31,234 nt of DNA, taken from assembly GCF_000208925.1 (NCBI RefSeq), contig NW_001915057.1:1-31234 (forward strand), read 5' to 3'. The stretch comes from Entamoeba histolytica HM-1:IMSS (Eukaryota; Evosea; Mastigamoebida; Endamoebidae). Positions 9,612 through 18,577 of this stretch are shown here, in pieces. Under the pieces are notes generated by a model, which saw nothing but the letters and a program-made list of their open reading frames with translations, was not told the DNA's origin and did no database searches. Positions within the stretch are counted from its first letter, which is position 1; each line of letters begins with the position of its first letter. Both the position numbers and the translations under genes were made by a program.

Positions 9612-10286
9612 ATGACAGAAAACAAAGACAAAATATGTTTATATTGTAGTCAAGTTGTTTCATTTTCTTTTTGTCAAATAGCATTATCGTTATCCATACA
9701 ATTAAACCTTCATTATTATTTAAAAAGATTTGACTCTGCATTACAAAGAATATTAATTTCTACACTATTTTGTTGTTTAATAAATACAATGGATGATTTA
9801 ATATTCAAAGGTATATTGACTATTTATTGGAAAACCATTATAATACAAGTTTTAATAGCTTCAGTATTACAAATAGAATCATTTACAAAATGGCTTCAAA
9901 ATACACCTATCATTACCGATATATTTAGTATTATATCTTCATTAGAAATAGCTACATGTTTAGTATCAAAATATATACTAAGAATAAGAGATGGACAATG
10001 TACAATTATTTGTTTTTTGAATGCTCTTTTTGCAAGCTATGGAACAGGTGCATATTTAACAATACTTAAACTTATATTTGGTGTTCCACTTCCAAAAAAA
10101 GGAGGAAGGATGATACCATCTGATTTTATAAACGGTCTTTTGTTTTTAATTATATTTCATAGTGTATATTCATGGACTTCTTCATTTTTTGTAGAGATAC
10201 TTACTATTCTTTTTGCTATTGAAAAGGCAGCAAACAGTATCATTTTACGGCATTATGGCTTTTCTATAATAGATTCTTTTTTGTAA
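9612..10286 (+). CDS. Multi-pass membrane protein, possibly TRIC-type cation channel
   Basis: From ATG 9612 the product has 224 residues; an in-frame TTG at 9606 lies just upstream but is not a likely start. There are about six or seven hydrophobic segments. The segment from about 138 on (ASYGTGAYLTILKLIFGVPL, then a Pro and another hydrophobic segment ending SVYSW) resembles the second repeat of TRIC/TMEM38 channels, where a Gly-rich helix precedes a G-V-x-x-P segment. TRIC proteins are K+ channels of the ER or SR that balance Ca2+ release. The match is by eye and weak, and the protein is shorter than the usual 290 residues. It may instead be an unrelated membrane protein. Confidence 0.4.
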   Translation: MTENKDKICLYCSQVVSFSFCQIALSLSIQLNLHYYLKRFDSALQRILISTLFCCLINTMDDLIFKGILTIYWKTIIIQVLIASVLQIESFTKWLQNTPIITDIFSIISSLEIATCLVSKYILRIRDGQCTIICFLNALFASYGTGAYLTILKLIFGVPLPKKGGRMIPSDFINGLLFLIIFHSVYSWTSSFFVEILTILFAIEKAANSIILRHYGFSIIDSFL

Positions 10287-10328
10287 AAATTTTTATTTTT
10301 AAAAACTAAAAAATTTAATATAACTAAG

Positions 10329-11339
10329 ATGAACAACGAAAAAACACCTTATTATATTGATTACGATGATTATTCATTTCAAAATAAAGAAAAAATAATA
10401 TTTGACACATCAGTTATGGAACAATATATGAGCATGAGTCTGTCAAAATCTTTTGAAGATCAACATAATCAATTAGAATTACCACCATTGACATTTTGTT
10501 ATTTATTAAAACCAGGTGAGGATGTTATCAAAGTAGATGGATTAGAAATTAATCAAATGGGAGACCCTGGATTAAAATTTCAAGAATATATCCTCCAACA
10601 TATAGAACCATCTAAATCATATGAAATAGCAATTTGCCAATCAATTGGAAGAAGAGGAAAAATGGAAGATACTGTTGTTGTAGATTGTTCAAGTATAGAA
10701 GGAACTGATATTATTGGAGTATTTGATGGACATAATGGAAAGGATGCAGCTTATTTATGTACTGAACAATATATTAAAACTTTTAAAGAAAATGAAGGGA
10801 CTTTTGAAGCAAAACTTATTAAAACTCATAAACAATTACATGACAAATCATGTGAAACAAGTAAATCTGGAACAACTTCAACAGTTGCATTTATTGATAA
10901 AGACACTATACGAATTGCTTATTGTGGAGATTCTCCTGCATATATATATAAAAACAATAAAATTAAAAAAATTACTAAAGAACATAAAGCAACAAATAGT
11001 GCTGAAGTAGAACGTATTGAAATGAATGGAGGAGTTGTATTTGGTATGTTTGGAGTTAAAAGAGTTAATGGACAAATTATGGTAACCCGAAGTATTGGAG
11101 ATCCTTCTCTTCATCCACCATTAACAACTGAACCTGACTTTATTAAACTAGAAAAAAAAGGTATTGAATTATTATTTTTAATGAGTGATGGAATTACTGA
11201 TGGTGTAACTGAGAAAGAATTAGAAGATATTATTAGTAAGAGTGGAGGAATGTTTAATATAGCTTTTGACACATTAAAACTAGCATATGTAAATGAGAGT
11301 AGTGACAACTTAACTTTTATTGTAATAAAAATCAATTAA
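10329..11339 (+). CDS. PP2C-family serine/threonine phosphatase
   Basis: The protein has 336 residues. Residues 1-95 are a non-catalytic N-terminal extension. The PPM catalytic domain follows: GRRGKMEDT (108-115, with E113/D114), VFDGHNG (131-137, D133 and G134 bind metal), AYCGDSPA (D201), VTRSIGDP (D258) and MSDGITDGVT (D287, D291). All expected Mn2+/Mg2+-binding acidic positions appear intact, so it should be active. Substrates are unknown. The catalytic domain lacks a membrane segment, so it is probably soluble. Its 3' end is 55 bp from the end of the convergent kinesin gene. The ATG is the first after a T-rich leader only about 40 bases beyond the upstream gene. Confidence 0.95.
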   Translation: MNNEKTPYYIDYDDYSFQNKEKIIFDTSVMEQYMSMSLSKSFEDQHNQLELPPLTFCYLLKPGEDVIKVDGLEINQMGDPGLKFQEYILQHIEPSKSYEIAICQSIGRRGKMEDTVVVDCSSIEGTDIIGVFDGHNGKDAAYLCTEQYIKTFKENEGTFEAKLIKTHKQLHDKSCETSKSGTTSTVAFIDKDTIRIAYCGDSPAYIYKNNKIKKITKEHKATNSAEVERIEMNGGVVFGMFGVKRVNGQIMVTRSIGDPSLHPPLTTEPDFIKLEKKGIELLFLMSDGITDGVTEKELEDIISKSGGMFNIAFDTLKLAYVNESSDNLTFIVIKIN

Positions 11340-11394
11340 ATTCTTTTTAACAACAATCATTCTTTATTATTATTTAATGTAGTAAATATTTTTA

Positions 11395-13098
11395 TTATTG
11401 AACATGTCGTTTAGCTGTTCCAATTACACAGGTATTTACTTTAGTTGCAAACCTTAATGAAGATATTGTTTCTAATGTGTCTTGTTGATCAGATGAAATA
11501 TTAACAAACATTAATGTTTTTGAATCACTTCCAAGACAATTTTGAAGAAGTTCTGTTAATTTACTATTTCTATATGGAATATGACTATCTTTATTTGCAA
11601 TAGCAACAATAACATCCCCTAGTGCACTTAAACTTTTATTAATATTTTTTGTTTCTTCTAATCGTTCTCCTTTTGCTCCACTTTCATCTAATCGTTCACT
11701 ACCAGCCAAATCTACTAGTGTTAATCCTCCAAATCGTTGTTCATTTGATCCAATATTTCTTCCACATAAATCCATCATAAATATTGAATGTGATCTTGAA
11801 GATTGTGCATTACATTTAGTTGCTGCAACTGCTCTATTACGTGTTGCTATATTAATAAGATGGTCAACTTCTTCTGCTTCAGAAACTTCAATAACATTTG
11901 CTTCTGGTAGTATTACTAATGGTCCATTATATTTAATTTGGAGTTTTTTTGATTCTTCTTCATTTACTAATAAATCAAAAATGTTGTTATTATAAATTTC
12001 AACATATTTAACACTAATTTTAAATTGCCATCCTAATGTTTTTAATTCTTCAATTGCTGTAAATATTTTATGAACAGTAAGTGGAATCATTCCAGGTTTA
12101 TCATTTGTTCCTTCCATTGTGTATGTTTTCCCACTTCCTGTTTGTCCATATGCAAAAATACATGTTTGATATCCATCAAGACTTGATTGAACTAATTGAC
12201 TTATTTCTTCAAAAACATCTTGTTGTGTTGAATCACTATCAAATGCTCTATCAAATCCAAATTTTATTTTTTCTTTTTTTCCACTAAAGTTAATTGAATT
12301 AACAATAACAGCATTATCACCAGTTACACCAACACTAATTCCTTCATTTTTTAATGGTGGTCGAACTCTACAAAATACTCTTACATTTCCTTTTAATTCC
12401 ATTACCTCATTGTGAAGTTTTCTTCTTTCTTTTTCTGAATGAATTAACTTATCTTCAGTTTTTTCTAATTCTGATTGTAAAAATTGATTTTGTTTATTAA
12501 GACTTTGGATTGTTTCTAATAATTCTTGTATTTTATTTTGAGCATTTGCATTCATTTGTTTTTCCATTTCCCAATTCCCATTAGTTGTTTCAACAGTTCT
12601 TTTAAGTACATTGAGTTGATTTTTTAATGATTCATTTTCAAATAAAATTGATTGTTTCTCCATTTCAACATTTTTTATCTTTTCATTATTTAATTTTAAT
12701 TCTGATTCTACTTTTTCTAATTCTTTTTTTAATTCGTTTTGAACTGGGTTGACAAGAACTTGATTTGCTCCAATAACCTCTGTCCTTTCTATTTCATCCT
12801 TTTTTAATTGTTGTAATTTTTCTTCCATTATTTCTCCTAATAATTTTGTTAATTCACTTGTATCAAATGTTGGTTGTTTAGTAAAGGTAGGAATTGGCTT
12901 TGAACTTGATAATTTTAATGAAGAATGTTTTGTGTTATTTTGTGGTTTTGTAATAGTACTTTCCTTTATCAAACGAGGTTTAGATGCGTTATGATGTCTT
13001 ATTAAAGGTGTACTTCTAAACAATGGTGGAACTTTAGAAAAGTCAGGAGGTGGTTGTGCTACATGTTTATAGAGATCGTCTGAATGTGGAAGTGACAT
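11395..13098 (-). CDS. Kinesin-14, C-terminal minus-end motor
   Basis: The protein has 567 residues. Residues 1-75 form a Pro/Ser/Lys-rich tail, about 80-235 a coiled coil, and 237-560 the motor. The motor starts with the kinesin-14 neck sequence ELKGNVRVFCRVRPP (G237), then the P-loop GQTGSGKT (318-325), switch I NAQSSRSHS, switch II DLAGSE (463-468), and ends with LGSDSKTLMFVNISS and RFATKVN. The order tail, coil, C-terminal motor identifies Ncd/Kar3-type kinesins, which walk to microtubule minus ends and organise the spindle. In Entamoeba mitosis is closed with an intranuclear spindle, a plausible site of action. All nucleotide-binding motifs are intact. Confidence 0.95.
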   Translation of the reverse strand: MSLPHSDDLYKHVAQPPPDFSKVPPLFRSTPLIRHHNASKPRLIKESTITKPQNNTKHSSLKLSSSKPIPTFTKQPTFDTSELTKLLGEIMEEKLQQLKKDEIERTEVIGANQVLVNPVQNELKKELEKVESELKLNNEKIKNVEMEKQSILFENESLKNQLNVLKRTVETTNGNWEMEKQMNANAQNKIQELLETIQSLNKQNQFLQSELEKTEDKLIHSEKERRKLHNEVMELKGNVRVFCRVRPPLKNEGISVGVTGDNAVIVNSINFSGKKEKIKFGFDRAFDSDSTQQDVFEEISQLVQSSLDGYQTCIFAYGQTGSGKTYTMEGTNDKPGMIPLTVHKIFTAIEELKTLGWQFKISVKYVEIYNNNIFDLLVNEEESKKLQIKYNGPLVILPEANVIEVSEAEEVDHLINIATRNRAVAATKCNAQSSRSHSIFMMDLCGRNIGSNEQRFGGLTLVDLAGSERLDESGAKGERLEETKNINKSLSALGDVIVAIANKDSHIPYRNSKLTELLQNCLGSDSKTLMFVNISSDQQDTLETISSLRFATKVNTCVIGTAKRHVQ

Positions 13099-13736
13099 TT
13101 GATCACCAATAACTAAAATTTTCAGATTTTTTCTCTTTTAGTCAAAAAATTATGTTTTTTTTTGGTTTTTCTAATTGGTGAGTTGGTCATGTCATAAGTA
13201 AAAGCAAAACACCAATTATTCAACAAGAAGACCTACAAACTGAAACTATACATTAAATGAAAAAATTGCTCTCTCATGTTTTGATTATATAACAATATAA
13301 CTGTTTTGTAGTTTTTTTTTAATACAACATCCACGAATATCTTATTGAATTTTAATTTTTATTAAATCACCTTTTCACCATTGTCATAACTCTTTTCTTT
13401 AAAAAGTAAAAGTCCTTAAACTCTTCTTTTGTCAAGGACAAAAGAAAATAATTGTTTTTGAGTCTTTTTATGAATCATCAAAGAGAGATAAGAGAATGAT
13501 GAAATAAAGAATTAATAGTCGAGAGAAGAATACAATTTTATTCTAAAGGCAGTATAATTAGAAGTTAATGAAAATGACGTGTAAACCATTATGATTATAA
13601 TGCTAAATAAAAAAATACAAGTGAACTTAAAAAAAAACCCTATTATTTAACATAAAAAAAAAAAGAAAATAAAGAAATTTAGCTCTAACTTTTTTTAGTT
13701 TTTAAAATTAAATATCAAATCCCAAAAAAACCCTTA
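13099..13736. other. Long upstream region of kinesin and eEF1B-gamma genes
   Basis: A 680-base divergent spacer, of which this is most, holds no gene. It contains a perfect 10-bp hairpin at 13424-13446 and two copies of AAAAAAACCCT (13631-13641 and 13724-13734). Otherwise it is AT-rich with T and A runs. Confidence 0.6.
13424..13446. repeat. Perfect inverted repeat, 10-bp arms
   Basis: The arms TTCTTTTGTC and GACAAAAGAA are exact reverse complements around the 3-base spacer AAG. It lies in the divergent spacer about 335 bases before the eEF1B-gamma ATG. It could bind a dimeric regulator or fold in RNA; function is unknown. Confidence 0.8.
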
Positions 13737-13778
13737 GACTATATAACACAGAGAAATAATCTTAAAAAAACATTCATA
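13737..13778 (+). promoter_or_regulatory. Core promoter of eEF1B-gamma domain gene
   Basis: TATA-like CTATATAAC (13739-13747) lies about 30 bases before an initiator-like AACATTCA (13769-13776) that directly precedes the ATG. The spacing agrees with known Entamoeba promoters, where transcription starts a few bases before the ATG. An AAAAAAACCCT motif sits just upstream. Confidence 0.6.
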
Positions 13779-14249
13779 ATGGCTGCCGAAGGAGAAGCTG
13801 CACCAGCTCCAATTGTTTTCAATCTTGATTCATGGAAAAGAACTTATTCAAATGAAGAAGTTTCTGTTTCTATTCCATGGTTCTTTGATAACTTTGATGC
13901 CAAGGAATATTGTGTCTATTTCTCCAAATATAAGTTTGAACTTAATCAACCAATGCAATTTATGGTTAGCAATCTTGTTGGAGGTATGTTCCAAAGACTT
14001 GAAAGATTTAATAAAATTGCTTTTGGTTCAGTTCTCATTTTCGGTAATGAAAAACCATTCCAAATTGAAGGAGTTTGGGTTTTCAAAGGAACTGAAATGC
14101 CAAAGGAATTAAATGATTGTGATGATGTTGAACTTTATGATTGGAAGAAACTTGATCTTGTTGCTGATAAAGCTCTTATTACTGAATATCTTGCATGGGA
14201 AGGAGATTTTGGAGGAAGAAAAGATTTCGATGGTAAAGTTTTCAAGTAA
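13779..14249 (+). CDS. eEF1B-gamma conserved C-terminal domain, stand-alone
   Basis: The protein has 156 residues, and almost all of it is the EF1G C-terminal domain: FNLDSWKRTYSN (14-25), IPWFFDNFD, MFQRLERFNKIAFGS, GVWVFKG, LYDWKKLD and the ending EYLAWEGDFGGRKDFDGKVFK-like segment. In most eukaryotes this domain closes a protein of about 430 residues whose N-terminal half is a glutathione-transferase-like fold that holds the eEF1B nucleotide-exchange complex together. Here no GST part is present, and the region upstream is a clear promoter rather than coding. The MAAEGEAAPAP leader looks like a true N-terminus. Base use is less AT-biased than in neighbouring genes, which suggests high expression. 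Confidence 0.9.
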   Translation: MAAEGEAAPAPIVFNLDSWKRTYSNEEVSVSIPWFFDNFDAKEYCVYFSKYKFELNQPMQFMVSNLVGGMFQRLERFNKIAFGSVLIFGNEKPFQIEGVWVFKGTEMPKELNDCDDVELYDWKKLDLVADKALITEYLAWEGDFGGRKDFDGKVFK

Positions 14250-14437
14250 AAATTGATTCCTTTTTTACTTTATATCTGAATTTTTTTTGTGGTATTCATA
14301 TAAATTTAATGTGATGAATTATAATAATACAATACAAGTTGTTAATGAATTTTTCAAAAGAAAAAGGAAAAAATAAAAAATAAGAAAACAGGTTTTGGAG
14401 GAATTAAAATACCCAATCTTAAAAAAATTTAGTAATT

Positions 14438-15947
14438 ATGTCAACGAATAGAAAGGTACAAAGTGACATCGATAAAACTCTCAAAGTTATGAATGCAGGG
14501 TTTGCAGAATTTGATGAGATTAGAGAAAAATTAGATGAAACTGAAGGAGGGCATCAACATGAAAAAATAGAAGCAGATCTTAAGAAGTCATTAAAAAAAT
14601 TACAAAAGTGCAGAGAACAAATCAAAGGTTGGTTACAAACTGAAATTAAAAATAAAAATCAATTAACAGAAGCTAAGAAACAAATTGAAGAAAGAATGGA
14701 GGCATTTAAAGAAATAGAAAGAATTAGTAAAATTAAACCTTACTCAATTGAGGGATTAGCACGAGTAAGTGATAGTGGATCTGTTGAAGAACAAAGTACA
14801 GAAGAAGAACAAACATGGATTGAACAAATTATTAATAATTTAGAGAGCCAAATTGAAGATTTAAATAGAGAGAAAGAACCACAAAAAAAGAAAAAACAAT
14901 CTCAACAAAAGAAAAATCAAATTCTCAAACAAATTTCTATTCTTCAAAGCCATATTGAAAATTTAAATGTTATTGATAAGGCATTAAAATATGGATTTTT
15001 AGATGATGAAGATGTTTGTTTATTATTATTATTATTAATATTTTAATATAAACAATTTAATATTTATTTAATAGGTAAATGAATTCCAAGAAGAAGTTGA
15101 GATGACTGTTGAAAGTAAAATGATTACCAATGATGATAGTATTGAACTATACAAACGATTTGATTTAGAAAGCTTAAAATTGCAAATCCAGCAAGAAGAA
15201 TTAGAAGAAGAAGAACGTAGAAATAATGAAATACAAAAAGAACAACCAGAACATGATGAAAATAATATTACTCAACAACATAAAACTAAACAGTCTCAAC
15301 TCCCATTAAAAGAAGTTCAATCATCTAAGGCTGTTCAAACAAAAAGTGCACAACAAATTATTAAATCACCAACACAACAAGTCAAAACAAGTCTTAGTCC
15401 TGTTCAAAAGCAACAACCTTCTCCCCATCAAACAACAACTCAAACATGTAAAGGTGAAAATAAAAATCAAACACTACAACGGACAAGTAATACACCGACG
15501 AAACAAACTACAGAATGTACATCACCAGTGATTGATGAAAAAACACTACAAACTATCAAAGATATTGAATTTTCATATAATAGTATGATACAATTTCATC
15601 ATCAACAATCTCCTAAAAGAAAACCTAGTAATTTAACGTTACCTAAATGGTTCCCAACACAACCTATTCCATTTGACTTTAAATCAAATAAAATAGAAGA
15701 TGAATTTCTTATGTTTTTGTTTTATTATGCACAAGGAACAGAGTTACAATTACAGGCGGCTGAGATGTTAAAACAAAGAAAATGGAAGTATCATAAAGGA
15801 TACCAAAAGTGGTTTAAAAAATTAAATGACCCAATTTATACGTCAGAAGTTTCAGAAAATGGAGAATATTGTTGTTTTGAATATGAATCTTGGAATACAG
15901 TTTCTAAATCACACTTTACATTTTTTAACAATTTTATGGAGAATTAA
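14438..15947 (+). CDS. CNOT3: CCR4-NOT complex subunit 3 (NOT3/NOT5), two exons
   Basis: Exon 1 is 14438-15013 and exon 2 is 15075-15947, joined in phase 0 to give 482 residues. Residues 1-200 match the NOT3/NOT5 N-terminal coiled-coil domain: RKVQSDIDKTLK, EADLKKSLKKLQKCREQIK, KPYSIEGLA and LDDEDVNEF spanning the splice. The middle (about 240-370) is Gln/Thr/Pro-rich and low in complexity. The C-terminal NOT box follows from about residue 400: FYYAQGTELQLQAAEMLKQ, WKYHKGYQKWF and FEYESWN. The protein is a scaffold of the CCR4-NOT deadenylase and links it to translation and mRNA decay. It is shorter than human CNOT3 (about 750) through loss of linker. No in-frame break remains after splicing. 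Confidence 0.92.
15014..15074 (+). other. Spliceosomal intron in CNOT3
   Basis: This 61-base intron starts GTTTGTTTATT and ends TTTAATAG. The GTTTGT start is the known Entamoeba 5' splice consensus. It is very AT-rich and carries an in-frame stop. Removal joins two halves of the NOT3 N-terminal domain without a frame change, which is strong support. Confidence 0.93.
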
Positions 15948-16063
15948 TACTACATTAACACATTAAAGCTATGGAAGAGTGAACAAATAGATTTTATAAT
16001 AAATTTAATACTTTGTCACCTTTGAAAAATGATATGAATTTTCTTTTAATAAAGTAAATTAAA

Positions 16064-16660
16064 TTAAACGAGTCGTGGAAGTGTTGGGTAATGTACTGGA
16101 ATAACATGTCTTAGGAAATAATAGAAATGAGCAACTAAAATGATCAGAATTTGTGGTAGTATTGGAGCGCCTAAAATAAAGTTTAATACCACTAATGCCC
16201 ATGGTAAATACATTCTTCTAAGAGTAATACCAAATGATAAAGATACGATTGAGTTAGGATTAGCTCGTGACGCAGTGTAAACAAAGAGAGAAATGAAATA
16301 ATAGTGTAATGGTCCTACAAACACAGAGAGTATATTTAATAAACAACAATTAAATAATAAATAGAAAATATAATCGGTTGTGTCATTATTAAAATATTCT
16401 TCTTCTAATTCTTTACTAAAATTGTACAACATGAACATATGAATAAGAAAAGAAAATCCTAGTTGTTGACAGAAGAAGGGAGTAAATAATCTCCAAACTT
16501 GACCACTAGCAATCTGTTCTCGATCAAAATAGCACAAATAAAAAAGGTCTGGATAAAAAACACCAACAATTGAAAACGACAATGTAGTAAAGAATAGTAC
16601 TCGTGTAACTATGGGAATAGAATAAAAGAATTGTGAGAATGGTGATTCTTGATACTGCAT
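16064..16660 (-). CDS. Derlin (Der1-like) ERAD rhomboid pseudoprotease
   Basis: The protein has 198 residues, somewhat shorter than human Derlin-1 (251) because the cytosolic tail is missing. It has about six hydrophobic segments. Diagnostic elements are an N-terminal amphipathic piece, IPIVTRVLFFTT (15-26), the WR motif in GQVWRLFTPFF (W56-R57), LEEEYF and a closing segment IPVHYPTLPRLV. Derlins have a rhomboid fold without the catalytic Ser/His. They help misfolded proteins leave the endoplasmic reticulum with the Hrd1 and Cdc48 machinery. The short C-terminus carries no visible Cdc48-binding SHP box. Derlins were described as ER membrane proteins, and the same location is inferred here. 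Confidence 0.92.
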   Translation of the reverse strand: MQYQESPFSQFFYSIPIVTRVLFFTTLSFSIVGVFYPDLFYLCYFDREQIASGQVWRLFTPFFCQQLGFSFLIHMFMLYNFSKELEEEYFNNDTTDYIFYLLFNCCLLNILSVFVGPLHYYFISLFVYTASRANPNSIVSLSFGITLRRMYLPWALVVLNFILGAPILPQILIILVAHFYYFLRHVIPVHYPTLPRLV

Positions 16661-16777
16661 ATTTTTCTATTGTTTTTTTAGTTTTTTTTATTTTTTATTT
16701 TTTTATTAAAAACAAAAATGGTGATGATTTTTTTATTGCGATATATAACAATAATATTAACTTGAATAATAAAAAAT

Positions 16778-17581
16778 CTATATGTCAATTCTTCCTGCTG
16801 CAACATATTGAACATGAGGATACCTATCTTTAATAACAAGGAGGTTTTTTTGAAAACCACCAGACATACGTGCAGTTTCTAATTTAGTAATACATTTATT
16901 GAAATTACCAACGTTAATTCTAACAAAACACTTTTTTTGGTTTTCATCTCTAATACAAGAAGGGAATTTAACTCCAATAGCTTTACAATAGTCAGTAAAT
17001 AAAATACTACTTCTAATTGATGGATAACCTTTAAGTATTTTCACATCTTCTCTTTTTTCTAATTTATCACAAAAGATAGTTAATAATAAGTCATAACGAA
17101 CAGTAAATCTTAGCTTTATCTTTTTTATTGAATCACCTTCTTCTTTATCATCTATTGTATCTTCATCAATTACTTCTTCAGTTATTTCAAGTGGATCTCT
17201 TTCACTTTCAATCATAGAGAATTTATTAATATGTTCATCAATTGTTTCTTCATCACTTTCTTCCATTTTGATTTCTTTTGGTTCTGGTGGAAGAACTTGT
17301 TCAGTTTCTATTGTACTTTTTCCAATTTTTTTATTAATTTGTTTTAATACTTCTTTATTAATTTCATAACTACTTCTAATTTTTGCGTATTCTCTCGAAG
17401 CATTTTGTACTTTAATTCTTTTATTCTCAAGTAACTTTTTTAACACACTAAGCTCCTCCTTCTTTTTTTCATTTTCTTTTATTAATCTTTCATTTTCATT
17501 TCTTATTGTAGATAACTCTTTTTCTCCAAGTCTAAATGAAACATATTCTTCAATTGAAATATTAACTTGAGGTTGCTGCAT
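16778..17581 (-). CDS. Unrecognised coiled-coil protein with conserved-looking C-terminal domain
   Basis: The protein has 267 residues. After a short N-terminus (NISIEEYVSFRLGEKEL), residues about 20-90 form a Lys/Glu-rich coiled coil. About 95-150 are acidic and probably disordered (EESDEETIDEH, EEVIDEDTIDDKEE). About 155-267 form a more compact basic region including KLRFTVRYDLLLTIFCDKL and KCFVRINVGNFNKCITKLE, with four cysteines that do not form an obvious zinc motif. No signal peptide or membrane segment is seen. I did not recognise the family. The coil, acidic linker and basic globular domain recall chromatin or nuclear adaptor proteins, but that is speculation. The gene lies 117 bp upstream of Derlin on the same strand. 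Confidence 0.8.
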   Translation of the reverse strand: MQQPQVNISIEEYVSFRLGEKELSTIRNENERLIKENEKKKEELSVLKKLLENKRIKVQNASREYAKIRSSYEINKEVLKQINKKIGKSTIETEQVLPPEPKEIKMEESDEETIDEHINKFSMIESERDPLEITEEVIDEDTIDDKEEGDSIKKIKLRFTVRYDLLLTIFCDKLEKREDVKILKGYPSIRSSILFTDYCKAIGVKFPSCIRDENQKKCFVRINVGNFNKCITKLETARMSGGFQKNLLVIKDRYPHVQYVAAGRIDI

Positions 17582-18577
17582 TGAACTGATTTTTAAGATT
17601 ATTTATTGAGAGGAATGTTTTTTCATTCTATTTTTTCTTTGTTTTTGAAAATAACTGAAAAATGTAATTCTATTTGTAGGTTTTTTTCTTTCAAAGTCCA
17701 ACATTTCATCATAAAACAAATTTAGTTTCTTTCTTACCGCATGAAGTTATCTATAGCAAAATAAATTACTCATTATTTTTTTTTATTGGCTAAATACTTT
17801 TTACTAATAAAGAGATATTTAATGAATTTCTATAATTCAAATCTATGGCTTTTGACAAAGGATTATTTAATTGAATTCAATATATTCTAACTCTTTTTTT
17901 TTCTTATTAATCTCTAATACAATGCACTTTTTTTTGGTATAACATTAGAATTTTTTGAATAAACCAACAATTTTTTCATAATTTGAATAATAATATTCAA
18001 TAATTCTTAATACATTTTAATTATAGTTTTAATGATAATACATATTCTAATAATAAATTATTTTCAATAACCTTTCTTTATTATTTTTACTTAGTTACTT
18101 CTTTTTTTTTCCTATTACTCATTTTCTTTATACTTATTATATGAATATAATTTGGTTTATTATTATCCAGATGCATTACATATTGTTAATAATCATTTCT
18201 TTTATGGATTGTGTTTTAAAAATAATTTATATTCTTATATTACTTCAATAATTCTAAGATTGATTTTTTATTTAAGTATTATTAATGTACTATTTATTTT
18301 CTAAAAATTCTTTATTTTGAAATTTTAATATAACAGTTTTTAATCATTTTTATTGAAATATAATTGAAATATAATTCCTATATACTACTTGTAGTATATA
18401 TTATATACAACATACACATTCATTATTAAAGAGAAGATATTGATAAATTTGTTCATTTAAACATTTTTTATGGTTTTTTTTAATTTATATTTTTTGTAGC
18501 TTTTTAAAGATATTACTCTTCTTAATACAACTAAGAATGAGTCAAAAAAAAAGGAAAATAAAGCATTAAAAAAAGAA
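17582..18577. other. Long AT-rich intergenic region
   Basis: About 1 kb separates the unrecognised coiled-coil gene's promoter from the 3' end of the amylase gene. It is almost pure A/T with T tracts. It contains a dense palindrome at 18379-18408 and a short hydrophobic open stretch starting at 18141 that looks like a product of composition. Nothing else was recognised. Confidence 0.6.
18379..18408. repeat. Overlapping palindromes (cruciform-prone)
   Basis: TATATACTAC and GTAGTATATA are perfect 10-bp arms around TT (18379-18400). A second inverted pair, GTATATA and TATATAC, overlaps its right arm (18394-18408). Such a cluster could extrude a cruciform or act as a binding site, but short AT-rich palindromes also occur by chance. 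Confidence 0.7.

Noticed and set aside
10714..11335. Alternative frames on both strands inside the PP2C gene
   Set aside because: They overlap a gene with all catalytic motifs and have no family signal.
18141..18300. Small hydrophobic ORF in the 1-kb spacer
   Set aside because: About 36 codons of Ile/Leu from T-rich DNA, no conserved motif, and another frame looks equally open.
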